Assembly (NCBI RefSeq): GCF_024171925.1
Contig: NZ_JAMTCO010000005.1
Coordinates: 434,001-498,000 of the forward strand
DNA: 64,000 bases
Direction of reading: 5' to 3'
From: Actinokineospora diospyrosa
GTDB lineage: Bacteria > Actinomycetota > Actinomycetes > Mycobacteriales > Pseudonocardiaceae
Every line of letters begins with the position of its first letter. Position 1 is the stretch's first letter. Below are positions 32,503 through 41,741 of this stretch, piece by piece. Position numbers and translations under genes: made by a program. The notes beneath the pieces are model-generated. The model was not told the origin of the DNA and did not search any database. It worked only from the letters and a program-made list of their open reading frames with translations.

Positions 32503-33513
32503 TCACGGGTAGACGGGGGTCAGCCAGGACCGGACGTGCAGCGGGGCCTGCCGCCCGATGGCCGCGATCAGCCTGTTGTGCAAGTCGACGGTCAGCCGCA
32601 CGACGTCCACGACGATCTCGTTCGTTGAGCTGATCTGGTAGATCCCGTTGGCCGGGTCCGCCATCAGGTCGGTCAGCGCCTTCGAGCGCGACACCTCCTC
32701 GGCCCGGTTGTAGTCCGCGATGGTGCTCCAGTCCGGTGTGGACATCACACAGAGGTTCCCGGTGTAGCGGGCCCGCATCTCCCGCAGCTCGGCGCGGGGG
32801 TCGCCGGTGACGACCCCGACCACCAGGACCTCCGGCGGCCGGGTGCCGGGTTCACCGGTCGGCACCACCAGCGGGCCGTTGGGGTAGTCGACCCTGGGTG
32901 GGTGGAACCGGTCGGGGCGGGCGTAGAGGTAGTCGTGCAGCGCGTTGCTGTCGGCGTTGCCCGGCTGCCAGCCCCCCGGCGGCGGGGCGCAGTCCATCGG
33001 TATGTCCGTGTGCCCGTCGCTGTTCGGGGCAGGCGTGCCCAACGTGGCGTCGTGCAGCACCCCGCCGCTTAAAGTGCCCTTCAGGGTGACCTCGGAGCCG
33101 ACGGGAACCTGCACCCCCGTGAACGGGAGGCCGATCGGGCACCCCTCCCCGAATGTCGGCACGGGCGGGCACAGCAGGCGTTGCCCCGCTGATTCGCTGA
33201 CCGTCCCGGTCGCCTGGGCCGGCCCGTCTTGCATCAAACGCAACTCCAACGTCCTGCCCACGACCCACGTCACCGTCGGGATCGCCACCGTGGCAGGGTT
33301 TTCCACCCGCTGCGCGGGCGTGGTCGGCGCGGCCTTCGGCCAGGCCACCACCGCCCCGACGCTGATCACCACCACCGCCGCGGCCGCAACGGCGAGGTAC
33401 GCGGACCTGTGCCCACCCCGCCACCGCCGCACGTCGGGCTCCGGCGGTTCCGGCTGCGCCAGCCGCCACCGCTCGCCGTCCGCCCGCAACAGCTCGTCAA
33501 CCGGATCACCCAT
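32503..33513 (-). CDS. Membrane protein coupled to the ECF sigma factor, probable anti-sigma role
   Basis: A 336-residue single-pass protein: about 36 cytoplasmic residues (MGDPVDELLRADGERWRLA), a transmembrane helix at about 38-60, then a long outside domain with several cysteines. The start ATG overlaps the end of the sigma-factor gene by eight bases, the usual arrangement for a membrane anti-sigma factor. The cytoplasmic part is short and has no zinc motif (HxxxCxxC), so it is not a ZAS-type anti-sigma. Its outside domain is shared with the facing lipoprotein. Anti-sigma activity is inferred from position only. Confidence 0.7.
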   Translation of the reverse strand: MGDPVDELLRADGERWRLAQPEPPEPDVRRWRGGHRSAYLAVAAAAVVVISVGAVVAWPKAAPTTPAQRVENPATVAIPTVTWVVGRTLELRLMQDGPAQATGTVSESAGQRLLCPPVPTFGEGCPIGLPFTGVQVPVGSEVTLKGTLSGGVLHDATLGTPAPNSDGHTDIPMDCAPPPGGWQPGNADSNALHDYLYARPDRFHPPRVDYPNGPLVVPTGEPGTRPPEVLVVGVVTGDPRAELREMRARYTGNLCVMSTPDWSTIADYNRAEEVSRSKALTDLMADPANGIYQISSTNEIVVDVVRLTVDLHNRLIAAIGRQAPLHVRSWLTPVYP

Positions 33514-34069
33514 CGGACATCTCCAACCGCTCTCGAAGTTTCGCCCGAGCGTCGGAGAGCGTCGACTTGACCGTCCCCTCCCCGCACCCCATGACGGCCG
33601 CCGTCTCCGCGATGCTGAGATCGGCGTAGTAGAAGCAATCCACCGCCAGCCGCTGCCGTTCGGTCAGCCCGGCCAGCGCCCGCCCCAGATCGACCCGCGC
33701 CGCCACCGCTTCCGCCCCCGGCGCCCCCGCGATTCCCACGACCGCCACCACCTGCTCGGCGTCGTCACCCGTCCACCCCGCCGCCCAGCCCGCGGTCCGC
33801 CCCCGCCGCCGGACCGCCTTCCGCACCTGGTCCGCCGCGATCGCCAACAACCACACCCGCGGCGACCCCCGAGCCGGGTCGTACTGCCGCCGCTTCACCC
33901 AAGCCCGCGCCAACACCTCCTGCACCACGTCGTCCCGATCAACCCCCCACCCCGCCCCCAACCGCCCGACCCCCAGTCGCCCCACCACCCGCGCCACAAC
34001 CCCCACATGCGGCCCAACCCACTCCGCAAACCCCTCGGCCCCCTCCGGAGCCCGCCCCATCCCGCTCAT
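33506..34069 (-). CDS. ECF-family RNA polymerase sigma factor
   Basis: About 187 residues with sigma regions 2 and 4. Region 2 includes RDDVVQEVLARAWVKRRQY and GSPRVWLLAIAADQVRKAVRRRGR. Region 4 ends the protein: LTERQRLAVDCFYYADLSIAETAAVMGCGEGTVKSTLSDARAKLRERL, a typical helix-turn-helix for the -35 element. ATG at 34069 is used; another ATG lies three codons later. The downstream overlapping gene is its probable membrane regulator, so the pair would respond to a signal outside the cell. The promoter and targets cannot be read from the window. Confidence 0.85.
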   Translation of the reverse strand: MSGMGRAPEGAEGFAEWVGPHVGVVARVVGRLGVGRLGAGWGVDRDDVVQEVLARAWVKRRQYDPARGSPRVWLLAIAADQVRKAVRRRGRTAGWAAGWTGDDAEQVVAVVGIAGAPGAEAVAARVDLGRALAGLTERQRLAVDCFYYADLSIAETAAVMGCGEGTVKSTLSDARAKLRERLEMSDG

Positions 34070-34326
34070 CCCGTCCACACCCCCCACTACCCCCGCCTCC
34101 ACCCCCACAGTTGGCCCCCGTAACCCAACCGTGACCCACCCCCCACCCGAACCCTCACCCAACCCTCGACGCCATGCCCCAAGCCAAGCGGCCCCACTTG
34201 CCCATGCGACGGCCAAAGGCCAACCAGGCTTCACTTTCCGATGCAACGGCCGCAGGCCAAGCGAGCCCCACACGAGCGCCGTCCGACGCTGTAGAGGCTC
34301 ATCAGTGAAAGTTACGTTCCCGCCCT

Positions 34327-34387
34327 GGTTGTCCAGGTGCTCCACGGCCCCGTGCGCTCCGCGCACTCCCGCCGCTCCGCACCTTCC
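34327..34387 (+). repeat. 61 bp direct repeat, first copy
   Basis: Begins GGTTGTCCAGGTGCTCC and ends CCGCTCCGCACCTTCCC; includes the mini-hairpin GTGCGC-TCC-GCGCAC. The second copy, 179 bp further at 34506-34566, differs at a few bases. Confidence 0.85.
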
Positions 34388-34505
34388 CACCCACTCGATG
34401 CGAGGGCCGCCAGGCCCAAGCGAGCCACGCCCACTCCGGGTGTTCTGCTCTTCCGTCCGCTACGCAAGCTCCCCCGGACTCCGCGCTCCACACCTTCCCC
34501 GCCCA

Positions 34506-34566
34506 GGTTGTCCAGGTGCTCCGCAGCTCCGTGCGCTCCGCGCACTCCCGCCGCTCCGCACCTTCC
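34506..34566 (+). repeat. 61 bp direct repeat, second copy
   Basis: Near-identical to 34327-34387. TTGTCCAGGTGCT also occurs in the 71 bp arrays of the hairpin element (TGTCCAGGTGCTGGG), so a common origin is possible. Confidence 0.85.
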
Positions 34567-34664
34567 CCACCACCGCACCGTGGGGGTCTGGGGGGTCGCC
34601 CCCCAGATACAACAAACGCCCGATCAACTGAGCGCGTTCCGCGAACACGCAGAGCCAATCGGGC

Positions 34665-34705
34665 GGGCCGCCCGGCATGTCGGTGCGCTCGATGCCGGGC
34701 GGCCC
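34665..34705. terminator. Stem-loop upstream of pnuC
   Basis: A perfect 14 bp stem GGGCCGCCCGGCAT/ATGCCGGGCGGCCC with a 13-base loop. It could end transcription from either side or be an attenuator for pnuC; no T-run. Confidence 0.45.
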
Positions 34706-34888
34706 ATCTCCCCGGTCCCCACCGGTAGTTCCACTATGGAGCGCGGCGGGGGCGGGTGCCAGGCGAGGCGGGGGAGTTCCCTCTTTCGTGGCATTTCGCC
34801 GCCGGGTACCGGCCTGCCGGTCACCCTGGGAACAAGCGGGCCGGGCCCGGTGTTCGGGTAGCTGTCCGGTCGCGTGGGGTGAGGGGGC

Positions 34889-35512
34889 GTGGTGGGGGTT
34901 CTGCTGGAGACCTCGATCTCGGTGTTCGGTCAGCGGATCGCGTTGGCGGAGCTGTTCGGCCAGGTTTTCGCGTTGGCCGTGGTGTTCTTGGCGCAGCGGC
35001 GGACGTTGTGGACGTGGCCGGTGCAGTTGGCGTCGGTGGTGTTGTTGTTCACCGTGTACGTGTCCGCGCACCTGGGTGGTCTCGCGGTGCGCCAGGTCGT
35101 GGTCGGGTTGATCGCCGTCTACGGCTGGTGGGCGTGGGCGCGCCGCCGGGATCCGGTGTTCGGGGTGGCGGTGCGGCGGGCCACGCGGGGTGAGTTGTTG
35201 GCGACCGCGGCGGCTTTTGTCGTCGGCACGGCCGGGTTCGCGTTGGTCCTCGACGCGCTGGATGCCTCTTGGGCGCCGTGGCCGGATGCGGCGATCTTCA
35301 TCGGGACCGTGCTTGCGTTCGCCCTGCAGGCTTGGGGCCTGGTCGAGTTCTGGCTCGTATGGCTGGTGGTCGACGCCGTAGGTGTGCCGTTGCAGCTACA
35401 AGGCGGCTTGTGGTTCAGCGCCCTCGTCTACACCGTTTTCGCGGGTTTGGTCATCCACGGCTGGGTCACCTGGTACCGCTCCGCCAAGCATCAGGTGCCC
35501 GCGACCGTGTAA
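34889..35512 (+). CDS. pnuC: PnuC-family nicotinamide riboside transporter
   Basis: A 207-residue membrane protein with about seven hydrophobic segments. Family marks: an N-terminal FGQRIALAELFGQVFALAVVFLAQRR, GLIAVYGWWAWARR, and the C-terminal WLVVDAVGVPLQLQGGLWFSALVYTVFAGLVIHGWVTW. PnuC proteins let nicotinamide riboside in by facilitated diffusion; related proteins take thiamine or riboflavin, and the W-x3-N-type binding residues do not settle this. No riboswitch was recognised upstream. GTG start with GAGGGGG just before; a second GTG follows at once. Confidence 0.88.
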   Translation: MVGVLLETSISVFGQRIALAELFGQVFALAVVFLAQRRTLWTWPVQLASVVLLFTVYVSAHLGGLAVRQVVVGLIAVYGWWAWARRRDPVFGVAVRRATRGELLATAAAFVVGTAGFALVLDALDASWAPWPDAAIFIGTVLAFALQAWGLVEFWLVWLVVDAVGVPLQLQGGLWFSALVYTVFAGLVIHGWVTWYRSAKHQVPATV

Positions 35513-35607
35513 GGCGCTCAGCGGGCCGTAGCGCCATCCCGGGCAATCTGGGGCGGCATTCACCGAATACACCCGCGAGAGGCGCCTATAGGGCCCGTTA
35601 GACGCAT

Positions 35608-35643
35608 TCGGCCGGGTCCCCGCACACGCGGGGACCCGGCCGA
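35608..35643 (-). terminator. Terminator of aceE
   Basis: A perfect 16 bp stem (35608-35623 with 35628-35643, loop ACAC) directly after the aceE stop on the minus strand. Confidence 0.8.
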
Positions 35644-35650
35644 GCGCACG

Positions 35651-38416
35651 TCAGGCGGAGCCGGGGTCCGAAGTCTGCGGACCGGCGGCGGACACGTCGT
35701 CGATGCGGTAGCGGCTCGCGGCCTCGGTGACCTTGTCCCGGGAGACCTCACCGCGGCGGGCGAGCGCGGCCAGCGCGCCGACCGTGATCGACTCGGCGTC
35801 CACCAGGAAGTGCCGCCGGGCGGCCGGGCGGGTGTCGGAGAAACCGAACCCGTCGGTGCCCAGGGTGAACATGTCGGTGGGGACCCACGGCCGGATCAGG
35901 TCCGGGACCGCGCTCATCCAGTCCGACACCGCCACGACCGGGCCGACGCCCTCGGTGAGCACCGAGGTGACGTACGGCACCCGCGGCTCGGCCTGCGGGT
36001 GCAGCAGGTTGTGCCGCTCCACCTCGACCGCGTCGCGGCGCAGCTCCGCCCACGAGGTCGCCGACCACACCTCGGCGCCGACGCCCCACTCCTCGGCCAG
36101 CAGCCGCTGCGCCTTGAGCGCGGCGGGCATCGCCACGCCGGAGACCAGGATCCGCGCCCGCGGCCCCTCGGTCGAGGGCGCCTCGGCGTACCGGTACAGA
36201 CCGCGCAGCAGGCCCTCGACGTCGAGGTTCGCGGGCTCCGCGGGCTGCTGGTACGGCTCGTTGTAGATCGTCAGGTAGTAGAAGATGTCCTCGGCCTGCT
36301 CGCCGTACATCCGGCGCAGACCGTCCTTCACGATGTGCGCGATCTCGAACGACCACGCCGGGTCGTAGGCCACCACGGCCGGGTTGGTCGCCGCCAGCAG
36401 CAGCGAGTGCCCGTCGTTGTGCTGCAGGCCCTCACCGGTCAGCGTCGTGCGACCCGCGGTGGCGCCGAGCACGAACCCGCGCGCCATCTGGTCCGCCGCC
36501 GCCCACAGGCCGTCGCCGGTGCGCTGGAAGCCGAACATCGAGTAGAAGATGTAGATCGGCACCATCGGTTCGCCGTGGGTGGCGTAAGAGGTGCCCGCGG
36601 CGGTGAACGACGCGGTTGAGCCTGCCTCGTTGATGCCCTCGTGCAGGATCTGGCCCTGCTCGCTCTCCTTGTACGACAGCATCAGCGACGCGTCGACCGA
36701 GGTGTAGAGCTGGCCCTGCGGGTTGTAGATCTTCTGCGTCGGGAACATCGAGTCCATGCCGAACGTGCGCGCCTCGTCCGGGATGATCGGCACCAGCCGC
36801 GGCCCGATCTCCGGGTCCTTGGCCAGGTCGCGCACCAGCCGGACGAACGCCATCGTGGTGGCGACCTCCTGCTTGCCGGACCCGCGCTTGAGCACGTCGT
36901 AGACCTTGTCGCCGGGCAGCGCCAGCGTCTTGGCCTTGGTCCGCCGCTCCGGCAGGAACCCGCCGAGCTGGCGGCGCCGCTCCTGCAGGTACTGGATCTC
37001 CGGGGCGTCCTGGCCGGGGTGGAAGTACGGCGGCAGGTACGGGTTCTTCTCGAGGTCCTCGTCGGAGATCGGGATGCGCAGGGTGTCGCGGAACGCCTTG
37101 AGGTCGTCCAGGGTCATCTTCTTCATCTGGTGCGTGGCGTTGCGCGCCTCGAAGTGCGGACCGAGGTTGTAGCCCTTGATCGTCTTCGCCAGGATCACCG
37201 TGGGCTGGCCGACGTGCTCGGTCGCCGCCTGGTAGGCCGCGTACACCTTGCGGTAGTCGTGGCCGCCGCGCTTGAGGTTCCAGATGTCCTGGTCGGACAT
37301 CGGGGTGACCAGCTCCTTGGTGCGCGGGTCGCGGCCGAAGAAGTGCTCCCGGACGAAGGCGCCGTCGTTGGCCTTGTAGGTCTGGTAGTCCCCGTCGGGG
37401 GTGGTGTTCATCAGGTTGATCAGCGCGCCGTCGCGGTCGGCGTGCAGCAGCGCGTCCCACTCCCGGCCCCAGATGACCTTGATGACGTTCCAGCCCGCGC
37501 CGCGGAAGAACGCCTCCAGCTCCTGGATGATCTTGCCGTTGCCGCGGACCGGCCCGTCCAGCCGCTGCAGGTTGCAGTTGATCACGAAGGTGAGGTTGTC
37601 GAGCTGCTCGTTGGCCGCCACGTGCACCAGGCCGCGCGACTCCGGCTCGTCCATCTCGCCGTCGCCGAGGAACGCCCATACTCGCTGGTCGGAGGTGTCC
37701 TTGATGCCCCGGTCGCGCAGGTAGCGGTTGAACCGCGCCTGGTAGATGGCGTTCATCGGGCCCAGGCCCATGGAGACGGTCGGGAACTCCCAGAAGTCCG
37801 GCATCAGCCGCGGGTGCGGGTACGACGGCAGGCCACCGCCGGGCCCGGCGTGCGAGAGCTCCTGGCGGAACCCGTCGAGCTGCGAGGTGGAGAGCCTGCC
37901 CTCGAGGAACGCGCGGGCGTAGATGCCGGGCGAGGCGTGGCCCTGCACGTAGATCTGGTCGCCGCCGCCGGGGTGGTTCTTGCCGCGGAAGAAGTGGTTG
38001 AAGCCCACCTCGTAGAGGGCGGCCGAGGACGCGTAGGTCGAGATGTGCCCGCCGACGCCGACGCCGGGGCGCTGCGCGCGGTGCACGGTCATCGCGGCGT
38101 TCCAGCGGATCCACGCCCGGTACCGCCGCTCCACCTCCTCGTCACCGGGGAACCAGGGCTCCTTCTCGGTGGGGATGGTGTTCACGTAGTCGGTGCTGGT
38201 CAGGGCCGGGACCCCGACGTGGCTCTCCCTGGCCCGCTCGAGCAGCCGCAGCATCAGGTAGCGCGCGCGCTGCTGCCCGCCACCGGCCAACGCCGCGTCG
38301 AAGGACTCCAACCACTCCGCGGTCTCCTCGGGATCGATGTCCGGGAGGTGCGCGGCGAGACCGTCGCGGATGACGCGGACGCGCTCGTGGGCGGGCTGGT
38401 TTTTCTGCGTGGCCAA
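35651..38416 (-). CDS. aceE: Pyruvate dehydrogenase E1 component, homodimeric type
   Basis: A 921-residue thiamine-diphosphate enzyme that decarboxylates pyruvate and acetylates the lipoyl group of the E2 subunit. Family marks are [24 protein letters not shown], the cofactor motif [11 protein letters not shown] with the later [18 protein letters not shown], and [23 protein letters not shown] sequence in the pyrimidine domain. Length is that of the single-chain E1 of actinobacteria and E. coli. The TTG start is preceded by GGAG about nine bases upstream; no better start is visible. In this window the E2 subunit and the lipoate enzymes LipA and LipB are also encoded. The gene diverges from DUF3052 and ahpE, as in mycobacteria. 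Confidence 0.96.
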   Translation of the reverse strand: MATQKNQPAHERVRVIRDGLAAHLPDIDPEETAEWLESFDAALAGGGQQRARYLMLRLLERARESHVGVPALTSTDYVNTIPTEKEPWFPGDEEVERRYRAWIRWNAAMTVHRAQRPGVGVGGHISTYASSAALYEVGFNHFFRGKNHPGGGDQIYVQGHASPGIYARAFLEGRLSTSQLDGFRQELSHAGPGGGLPSYPHPRLMPDFWEFPTVSMGLGPMNAIYQARFNRYLRDRGIKDTSDQRVWAFLGDGEMDEPESRGLVHVAANEQLDNLTFVINCNLQRLDGPVRGNGKIIQELEAFFRGAGWNVIKVIWGREWDALLHADRDGALINLMNTTPDGDYQTYKANDGAFVREHFFGRDPRTKELVTPMSDQDIWNLKRGGHDYRKVYAAYQAATEHVGQPTVILAKTIKGYNLGPHFEARNATHQMKKMTLDDLKAFRDTLRIPISDEDLEKNPYLPPYFHPGQDAPEIQYLQERRRQLGGFLPERRTKAKTLALPGDKVYDVLKRGSGKQEVATTMAFVRLVRDLAKDPEIGPRLVPIIPDEARTFGMDSMFPTQKIYNPQGQLYTSVDASLMLSYKESEQGQILHEGINEAGSTASFTAAGTSYATHGEPMVPIYIFYSMFGFQRTGDGLWAAADQMARGFVLGATAGRTTLTGEGLQHNDGHSLLLAATNPAVVAYDPAWSFEIAHIVKDGLRRMYGEQAEDIFYYLTIYNEPYQQPAEPANLDVEGLLRGLYRYAEAPSTEGPRARILVSGVAMPAALKAQRLLAEEWGVGAEVWSATSWAELRRDAVEVERHNLLHPQAEPRVPYVTSVLTEGVGPVVAVSDWMSAVPDLIRPWVPTDMFTLGTDGFGFSDTRPAARRHFLVDAESITVGALAALARRGEVSRDKVTEAASRYRIDDVSAAGPQTSDPGSA

Positions 38417-38742
38417 CTCGGAGCTCCAGCCTGATCAGAGGACAAGTTTTCGCGCGCGCGATACCACGCGCTTGAGTGACACTCTGCCATGTTCCGCTCG
38501 CCGGGCGGCGGTGTCGTCCTTACTGTTCAGTACAACGCAGTGGGGTCGCTCGCGCGGTCCGGTTCGGGGGGTACCCGACCGGCCCGCGTGGCAACCTCGG
38601 GCGGCGTGTCGAACAGCGGACGGTTGCGCAGGTGGCCACTGTCAGTGTTCGCTATCGCCTAACCGAACAGGCACAACGCGGTCGACGACCCTCGGACGAG
38701 GGGGTTGGAGCACCGCGCGAGCACAACTGGAGGAGTGACACC
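38417..38742. promoter_or_regulatory. Divergent control region of aceE and the DUF3052 gene
   Basis: No gene. TACTG-TT-CAGTA (38521-38532) is a perfect small palindrome near the middle and may be an operator. On the plus strand a TATCGCC-like -10 candidate occurs at about 38653. The start of the DUF3052 gene has GGAGG. Confidence 0.45.
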
Positions 38743-39174
38743 GTGGTGGCCGCGGGAGACGCCGGGAACGCCGACGTCGCCGACAAGCTGGGGATCGAGG
38801 CCGGCAACGTAGTCCAGGAGCTCGGCTGGGACGAGGACGTCGACGACGACCTGCGTGCCGCCGTCGAGGAGCGCATCGGCTCCGACCTGCTGGACGAGGA
38901 AGCCGACGAGGTCGTCGACATCGTGCTGCTGTGGTGGCGCGAGGAGGACGGGGACCTGGTCGACACCCTGATGGACGCGATCGGACCCCTCGCCGACAAC
39001 GGCGTGATCTGGGTGCTGACGCCCAAGACCGGTAGGCCGGGGCACGTCGAACCGAGCGACATCGCCGAGGCGGTGCCCACCGCGGGGTTGGCCCAGACCT
39101 CCAGCGTGAGCGTCGGCCAGGACTGGTCCGGTACCAGGTTGGTGGCGCCCAAGTCAGCCAAGCCCAAGCGCTGA
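38743..39174 (+). CDS. DUF3052 family protein
   Basis: A 143-residue acidic soluble protein of the actinobacterial DUF3052 family. Conserved stretches: DKLGIEAGNVVQELGWDEDVDDDL, ADEVVDIVLLWWREEDGDLVDTLMDA and DNGVIWVLTPKTGRPGHVEPSDIAEAVPTAGL. No catalytic motif is seen. M. tuberculosis has the same order aceE, DUF3052, ahpE, so the linkage is old, but the role is unknown. GTG start chosen by the GGAGG nine bases upstream; longer in-frame extensions have no ribosome site. Confidence 0.92.
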   Translation: MVAAGDAGNADVADKLGIEAGNVVQELGWDEDVDDDLRAAVEERIGSDLLDEEADEVVDIVLLWWREEDGDLVDTLMDAIGPLADNGVIWVLTPKTGRPGHVEPSDIAEAVPTAGLAQTSSVSVGQDWSGTRLVAPKSAKPKR

Positions 39175-39278
39175 ACCTGTGCTGGCGGTCACCCGGGTGC
39201 TCACCCACCCGGGTGGCCTAGGCTGACCGGGCACAGTCTCGGCGCGGCGACGCGCCCCAGCCACGGAGGATGCCGGGT

Positions 39279-39737
39279 ATGGCGGTCGAGGTCGGTTCGA
39301 AGGCCCCGGACTTCACGCTCAACGACTACAACAAGCAGCCGGTGGCGCTGGCGGACTACCGGGGGGCCAAGAACGTGCTCCTGGTGTTCTACCCGTTCGC
39401 CTTCAGCGGCACCTGCCAGGGCGAGCTCTGCCAGGTCCGCGACGAGCTCGCCGACTACACCGACAACAACGTCCAGGTCATCGGCGTGTCCGTAGACACC
39501 CCGTTCAGCCTCAAGGCCTGGGCGACGCAGCAGAACTACCAGTTCCCCCTCCTCTCCGACTTCTGGCCCCACGGCGACGTCGCCAAGCTCTACGGCGTCT
39601 TCAACGAGGCGGCAGGCCTGGCGAACCGCGGCACCTTCCTGATCGACACGGAGGGCACCGTCCGCTTCGCCGAGATCAACGGCCCCGGCGAGGCCCGCGA
39701 CCAGGAAGCCTGGAAGAAGGCCGTAGCGGCGCTGTAA
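39279..39737 (+). CDS. ahpE: AhpE-type peroxiredoxin
   Basis: A 152-residue peroxiredoxin reducing peroxides through a cysteine thiol. The peroxidatic Cys46 is in VFYPFAFSGTCQGELC with the supporting Pro39/Thr-Ser pattern (PFAFSGTC). AhpE of mycobacteria is a one-cysteine enzyme recycled by mycoredoxin; here Cys51 lies five residues on (CQGELC), a possible resolving partner, though that spacing is unusual. ATG at 39279 is preferred over ATG at 39270 because the GGAGG at 39265-39269 is too close to the latter. A terminator follows. Confidence 0.9.
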   Translation: MAVEVGSKAPDFTLNDYNKQPVALADYRGAKNVLLVFYPFAFSGTCQGELCQVRDELADYTDNNVQVIGVSVDTPFSLKAWATQQNYQFPLLSDFWPHGDVAKLYGVFNEAAGLANRGTFLIDTEGTVRFAEINGPGEARDQEAWKKAVAAL

Positions 39738-39746
39738 GTTCAACCC

Positions 39747-39772
39747 CGTGCCCCCTTGCGGTTGGGGGCACG
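39747..39772 (+). terminator. Terminator of ahpE
   Basis: CGTGCCCCC/GGGGGCACG stem with an eight-base loop, ten bases after the ahpE stop and just before the tRNA gene. Confidence 0.65.
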
Positions 39773-39777
39773 GACCC

Positions 39778-39852
39778 GGGCGCATAGCTCAGCGGGAGAG
39801 CACTCGGTTTACACCCGAGCGGTCGCAGGTTCGAATCCTGCTGCGCCCACCA
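39778..39852 (+). tRNA. tRNA-Val (anticodon TAC)
   Basis: A full cloverleaf can be drawn: acceptor GGGCGCA with TGCGCCC, D arm GCTC...GAGC, anticodon stem CTCGG/CCGAG around loop TTTACAC (anticodon TAC), T arm GCAGG-TTCGAAT-CCTGC, and an encoded CCA end. It is 72 nt plus CCA. Confidence 0.95.
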
Positions 39853-40049
39853 ATCAAAGCTGGGGTGGTCTGGCGACAGCTTTGTCGGCCGAACCTGGAC
39901 AATGGCGATTTGGTTGATCGATTGGTTGACTCCCAGTGACAGGTTCACCCTGTATCGCCGTGCCTGTGCGGATCAGCCTTGCCCGGGGTTGGTTTGGTCG
40001 TGCGGCGATGCGGCACGGGTGGCGATGGTGGGCAAGCTAAGGTCATCCC

Positions 40050-41729
40050 GTGGTGACCTCGGAACTCTTTGCCCTCGACAGTCTCGATCTGCCGGAGGAG
40101 ATGCGGCAGGCGGTTGAACACGGGGAAGTCTTCACTCGTCGATGGGTTGTCGATGTCATCCTCGACTTGGTCGGGTACACCGCCGAGAAGCGCCTCTCGG
40201 ACATGGTCATCGTGGAGCCCGCCTGCGGTGGCGGAGCGTTCGTAGAGGCCATCGTCGAGCGCTTGAGCGAGTCATGCCGCACTTACGGGGTCCCGCTGTC
40301 CGAGGCGCACCAGGCTATCCGTGCGTCAGATCTGCTTGATCACAACGTCAAGCTGACTCGTGACCGAGCGAGGGAGCAGTTGCTGGCTGGCGGCTGGGGC
40401 GATGCCGAAGTCGATGCCGCCGTGCGGAACTGGGTGTTCCAGTCTGACTACCTCCTGCGACAGCCAGAGGGTGACAGTGCTGACTTCGTAGTGGGCAACC
40501 CGCCCTACATTCGCCTGGAGGACGTCCCCGCCGTACGGTCTCGTGCGTATCGGCGAGCTTGTCCGACCATGGGCGGTCGGGCGGACATCTATGTCGGCTT
40601 CTACGAGGTCGGCTTGCGCAACCTGAAGCCCGGGGGACGCCTCGGCTACATCTGCGCCGATCGTTGGATGCGAAATCAGTACGGTCGCGAGCTACGGAGG
40701 ATGGTAGCCGAGTCTTACAGCGTGGAAATGGTTCTGACGATGCATGATGTTGATGCCTTCGACGAAGCGGTGACGGCTTACCCGGCCATCACGATCATTC
40801 GAAACGGGCAGCAATCGAATGCGATCGCCGCCGATGCCACTCGCGACTTCGATGCGCCTGAAGCGAAGAAGCTTCTTCACTGGGTGTCGGGTCGGGGCAA
40901 TCGGGTCCGTACGGCTTCGTACCACGCTGCTCGGTTGCCGCACTGGTTCAAGGATGGCGACTCCTGGCCCGCCGCATCGCCTGCTCGGCTGGCCATGCTT
41001 GAGGAACTGGCGGGTCGTTTCCCGCTGCTGGAAGACAAGGCGACCGGTACGCGCGTGGGGATTGGAATCGCTACCGGGGCCGACAAGGTATTCGTTGTGG
41101 ACGGCAACGGGCAGACTGGTGTGGAGCGCGATCGGCTGCTTCCGCTGGCAATGGTTCGTGACACGAGGAGTGGCGAGCTCAGATGGGGTGGAAGCTGCCT
41201 GGTGAACCCGTGGAGTTGTGCGGGTGAGCTTGTCAACCTCGCCGACTATCCGGGCCTGGCTCGGTACTACGAGAGCCACGCAGATGTGCTCCGCAACCGA
41301 TACGTGGCGGCCAAACAGCCCGCCAAGTGGTATAAGACCATCGACAAGGTCGACCACAGTCTGATCGGCAGGCCGAAACTTCTTCTGCCCGACATGAAGA
41401 TGACGATTCATCCCGTGCTGGACGAGGGTGGGCTGTACCCTCACCACAACCTCTACTTCGTTGTCTCGAATGTCTGGGATATGAAGGTGCTCGGTGGCCT
41501 GCTTCTGTCGGAGGTGGCTGAAGCTTTTGTGAGCGCGTATGCCGTCAAGATGCGTGGCGGTACACTGCGATTTCAGGCTCAGTACCTGCGAAAGATCCGC
41601 ATACCGGCGGCTGATGCGATCAGCGATGAGGATAAGGTGGCTCTCTCAGACGCATTCGTCGAACGCGACGTACGAGCTGCGACAGTCGCAGCGATGCGGG
41701 CTTATGGGATCGCTGAGATACCGGAGTAG
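40050..41729 (+). CDS. N6-adenine DNA methyltransferase of a type II R-M system (PaeR7I/XhoI-type)
   Basis: A 559-residue gamma-class adenine methyltransferase. The AdoMet-binding motif I is EPACGGGAFVEA (about 57-67) and the catalytic motif IV is VGNPPYIR (NPPY at 150-153). The C-terminal half would be the target recognition domain. The next gene is a PaeR7I-like endonuclease, so the pair most likely recognises CTCGAG and methylates its adenine. The start GTG (40050 or 40053) has no ribosome site; TAAGGT at 40038-40043 suggests a leaderless transcript, so the methyltransferase is made first. GC content is clearly lower than in the surroundings, which suggests transfer. Confidence 0.92.
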   Translation: MVTSELFALDSLDLPEEMRQAVEHGEVFTRRWVVDVILDLVGYTAEKRLSDMVIVEPACGGGAFVEAIVERLSESCRTYGVPLSEAHQAIRASDLLDHNVKLTRDRAREQLLAGGWGDAEVDAAVRNWVFQSDYLLRQPEGDSADFVVGNPPYIRLEDVPAVRSRAYRRACPTMGGRADIYVGFYEVGLRNLKPGGRLGYICADRWMRNQYGRELRRMVAESYSVEMVLTMHDVDAFDEAVTAYPAITIIRNGQQSNAIAADATRDFDAPEAKKLLHWVSGRGNRVRTASYHAARLPHWFKDGDSWPAASPARLAMLEELAGRFPLLEDKATGTRVGIGIATGADKVFVVDGNGQTGVERDRLLPLAMVRDTRSGELRWGGSCLVNPWSCAGELVNLADYPGLARYYESHADVLRNRYVAAKQPAKWYKTIDKVDHSLIGRPKLLLPDMKMTIHPVLDEGGLYPHHNLYFVVSNVWDMKVLGGLLLSEVAEAFVSAYAVKMRGGTLRFQAQYLRKIRIPAADAISDEDKVALSDAFVERDVRAATVAAMRAYGIAEIPE

Positions 41730-41741
41730 GGGGAGTGAACT

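Larger units (their letters stand above)
34070..34888. other. Intergenic region of 820 bp with direct repeats and stem-loops
   Basis: No gene is supported. It holds three diverged copies of a GCGACGGCCNNAGGCCAAG motif (34204, 34241, 34398), a 61 bp direct repeat (34327-34387 and 34506-34566), a terminator-like stem TCTGGGGGG/CCCCCCAGA (34587-34607) and a perfect 14 bp stem (34665-34678 with 34692-34705). The region has a biased CCC-rich plus strand. No riboswitch I know is visible before pnuC. Confidence 0.6.

Noticed and set aside
34706..34888. Thiamine or NAD riboswitch before pnuC
   Set aside because: No CTGAGA-type thiamine motif or recognised NAD-riboswitch core could be seen.
36641..38434. 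Plus-strand 597-codon frame opposite aceE
   Set aside because: Valine/histidine/arginine-rich shadow frame; aceE on the other strand is unambiguous.
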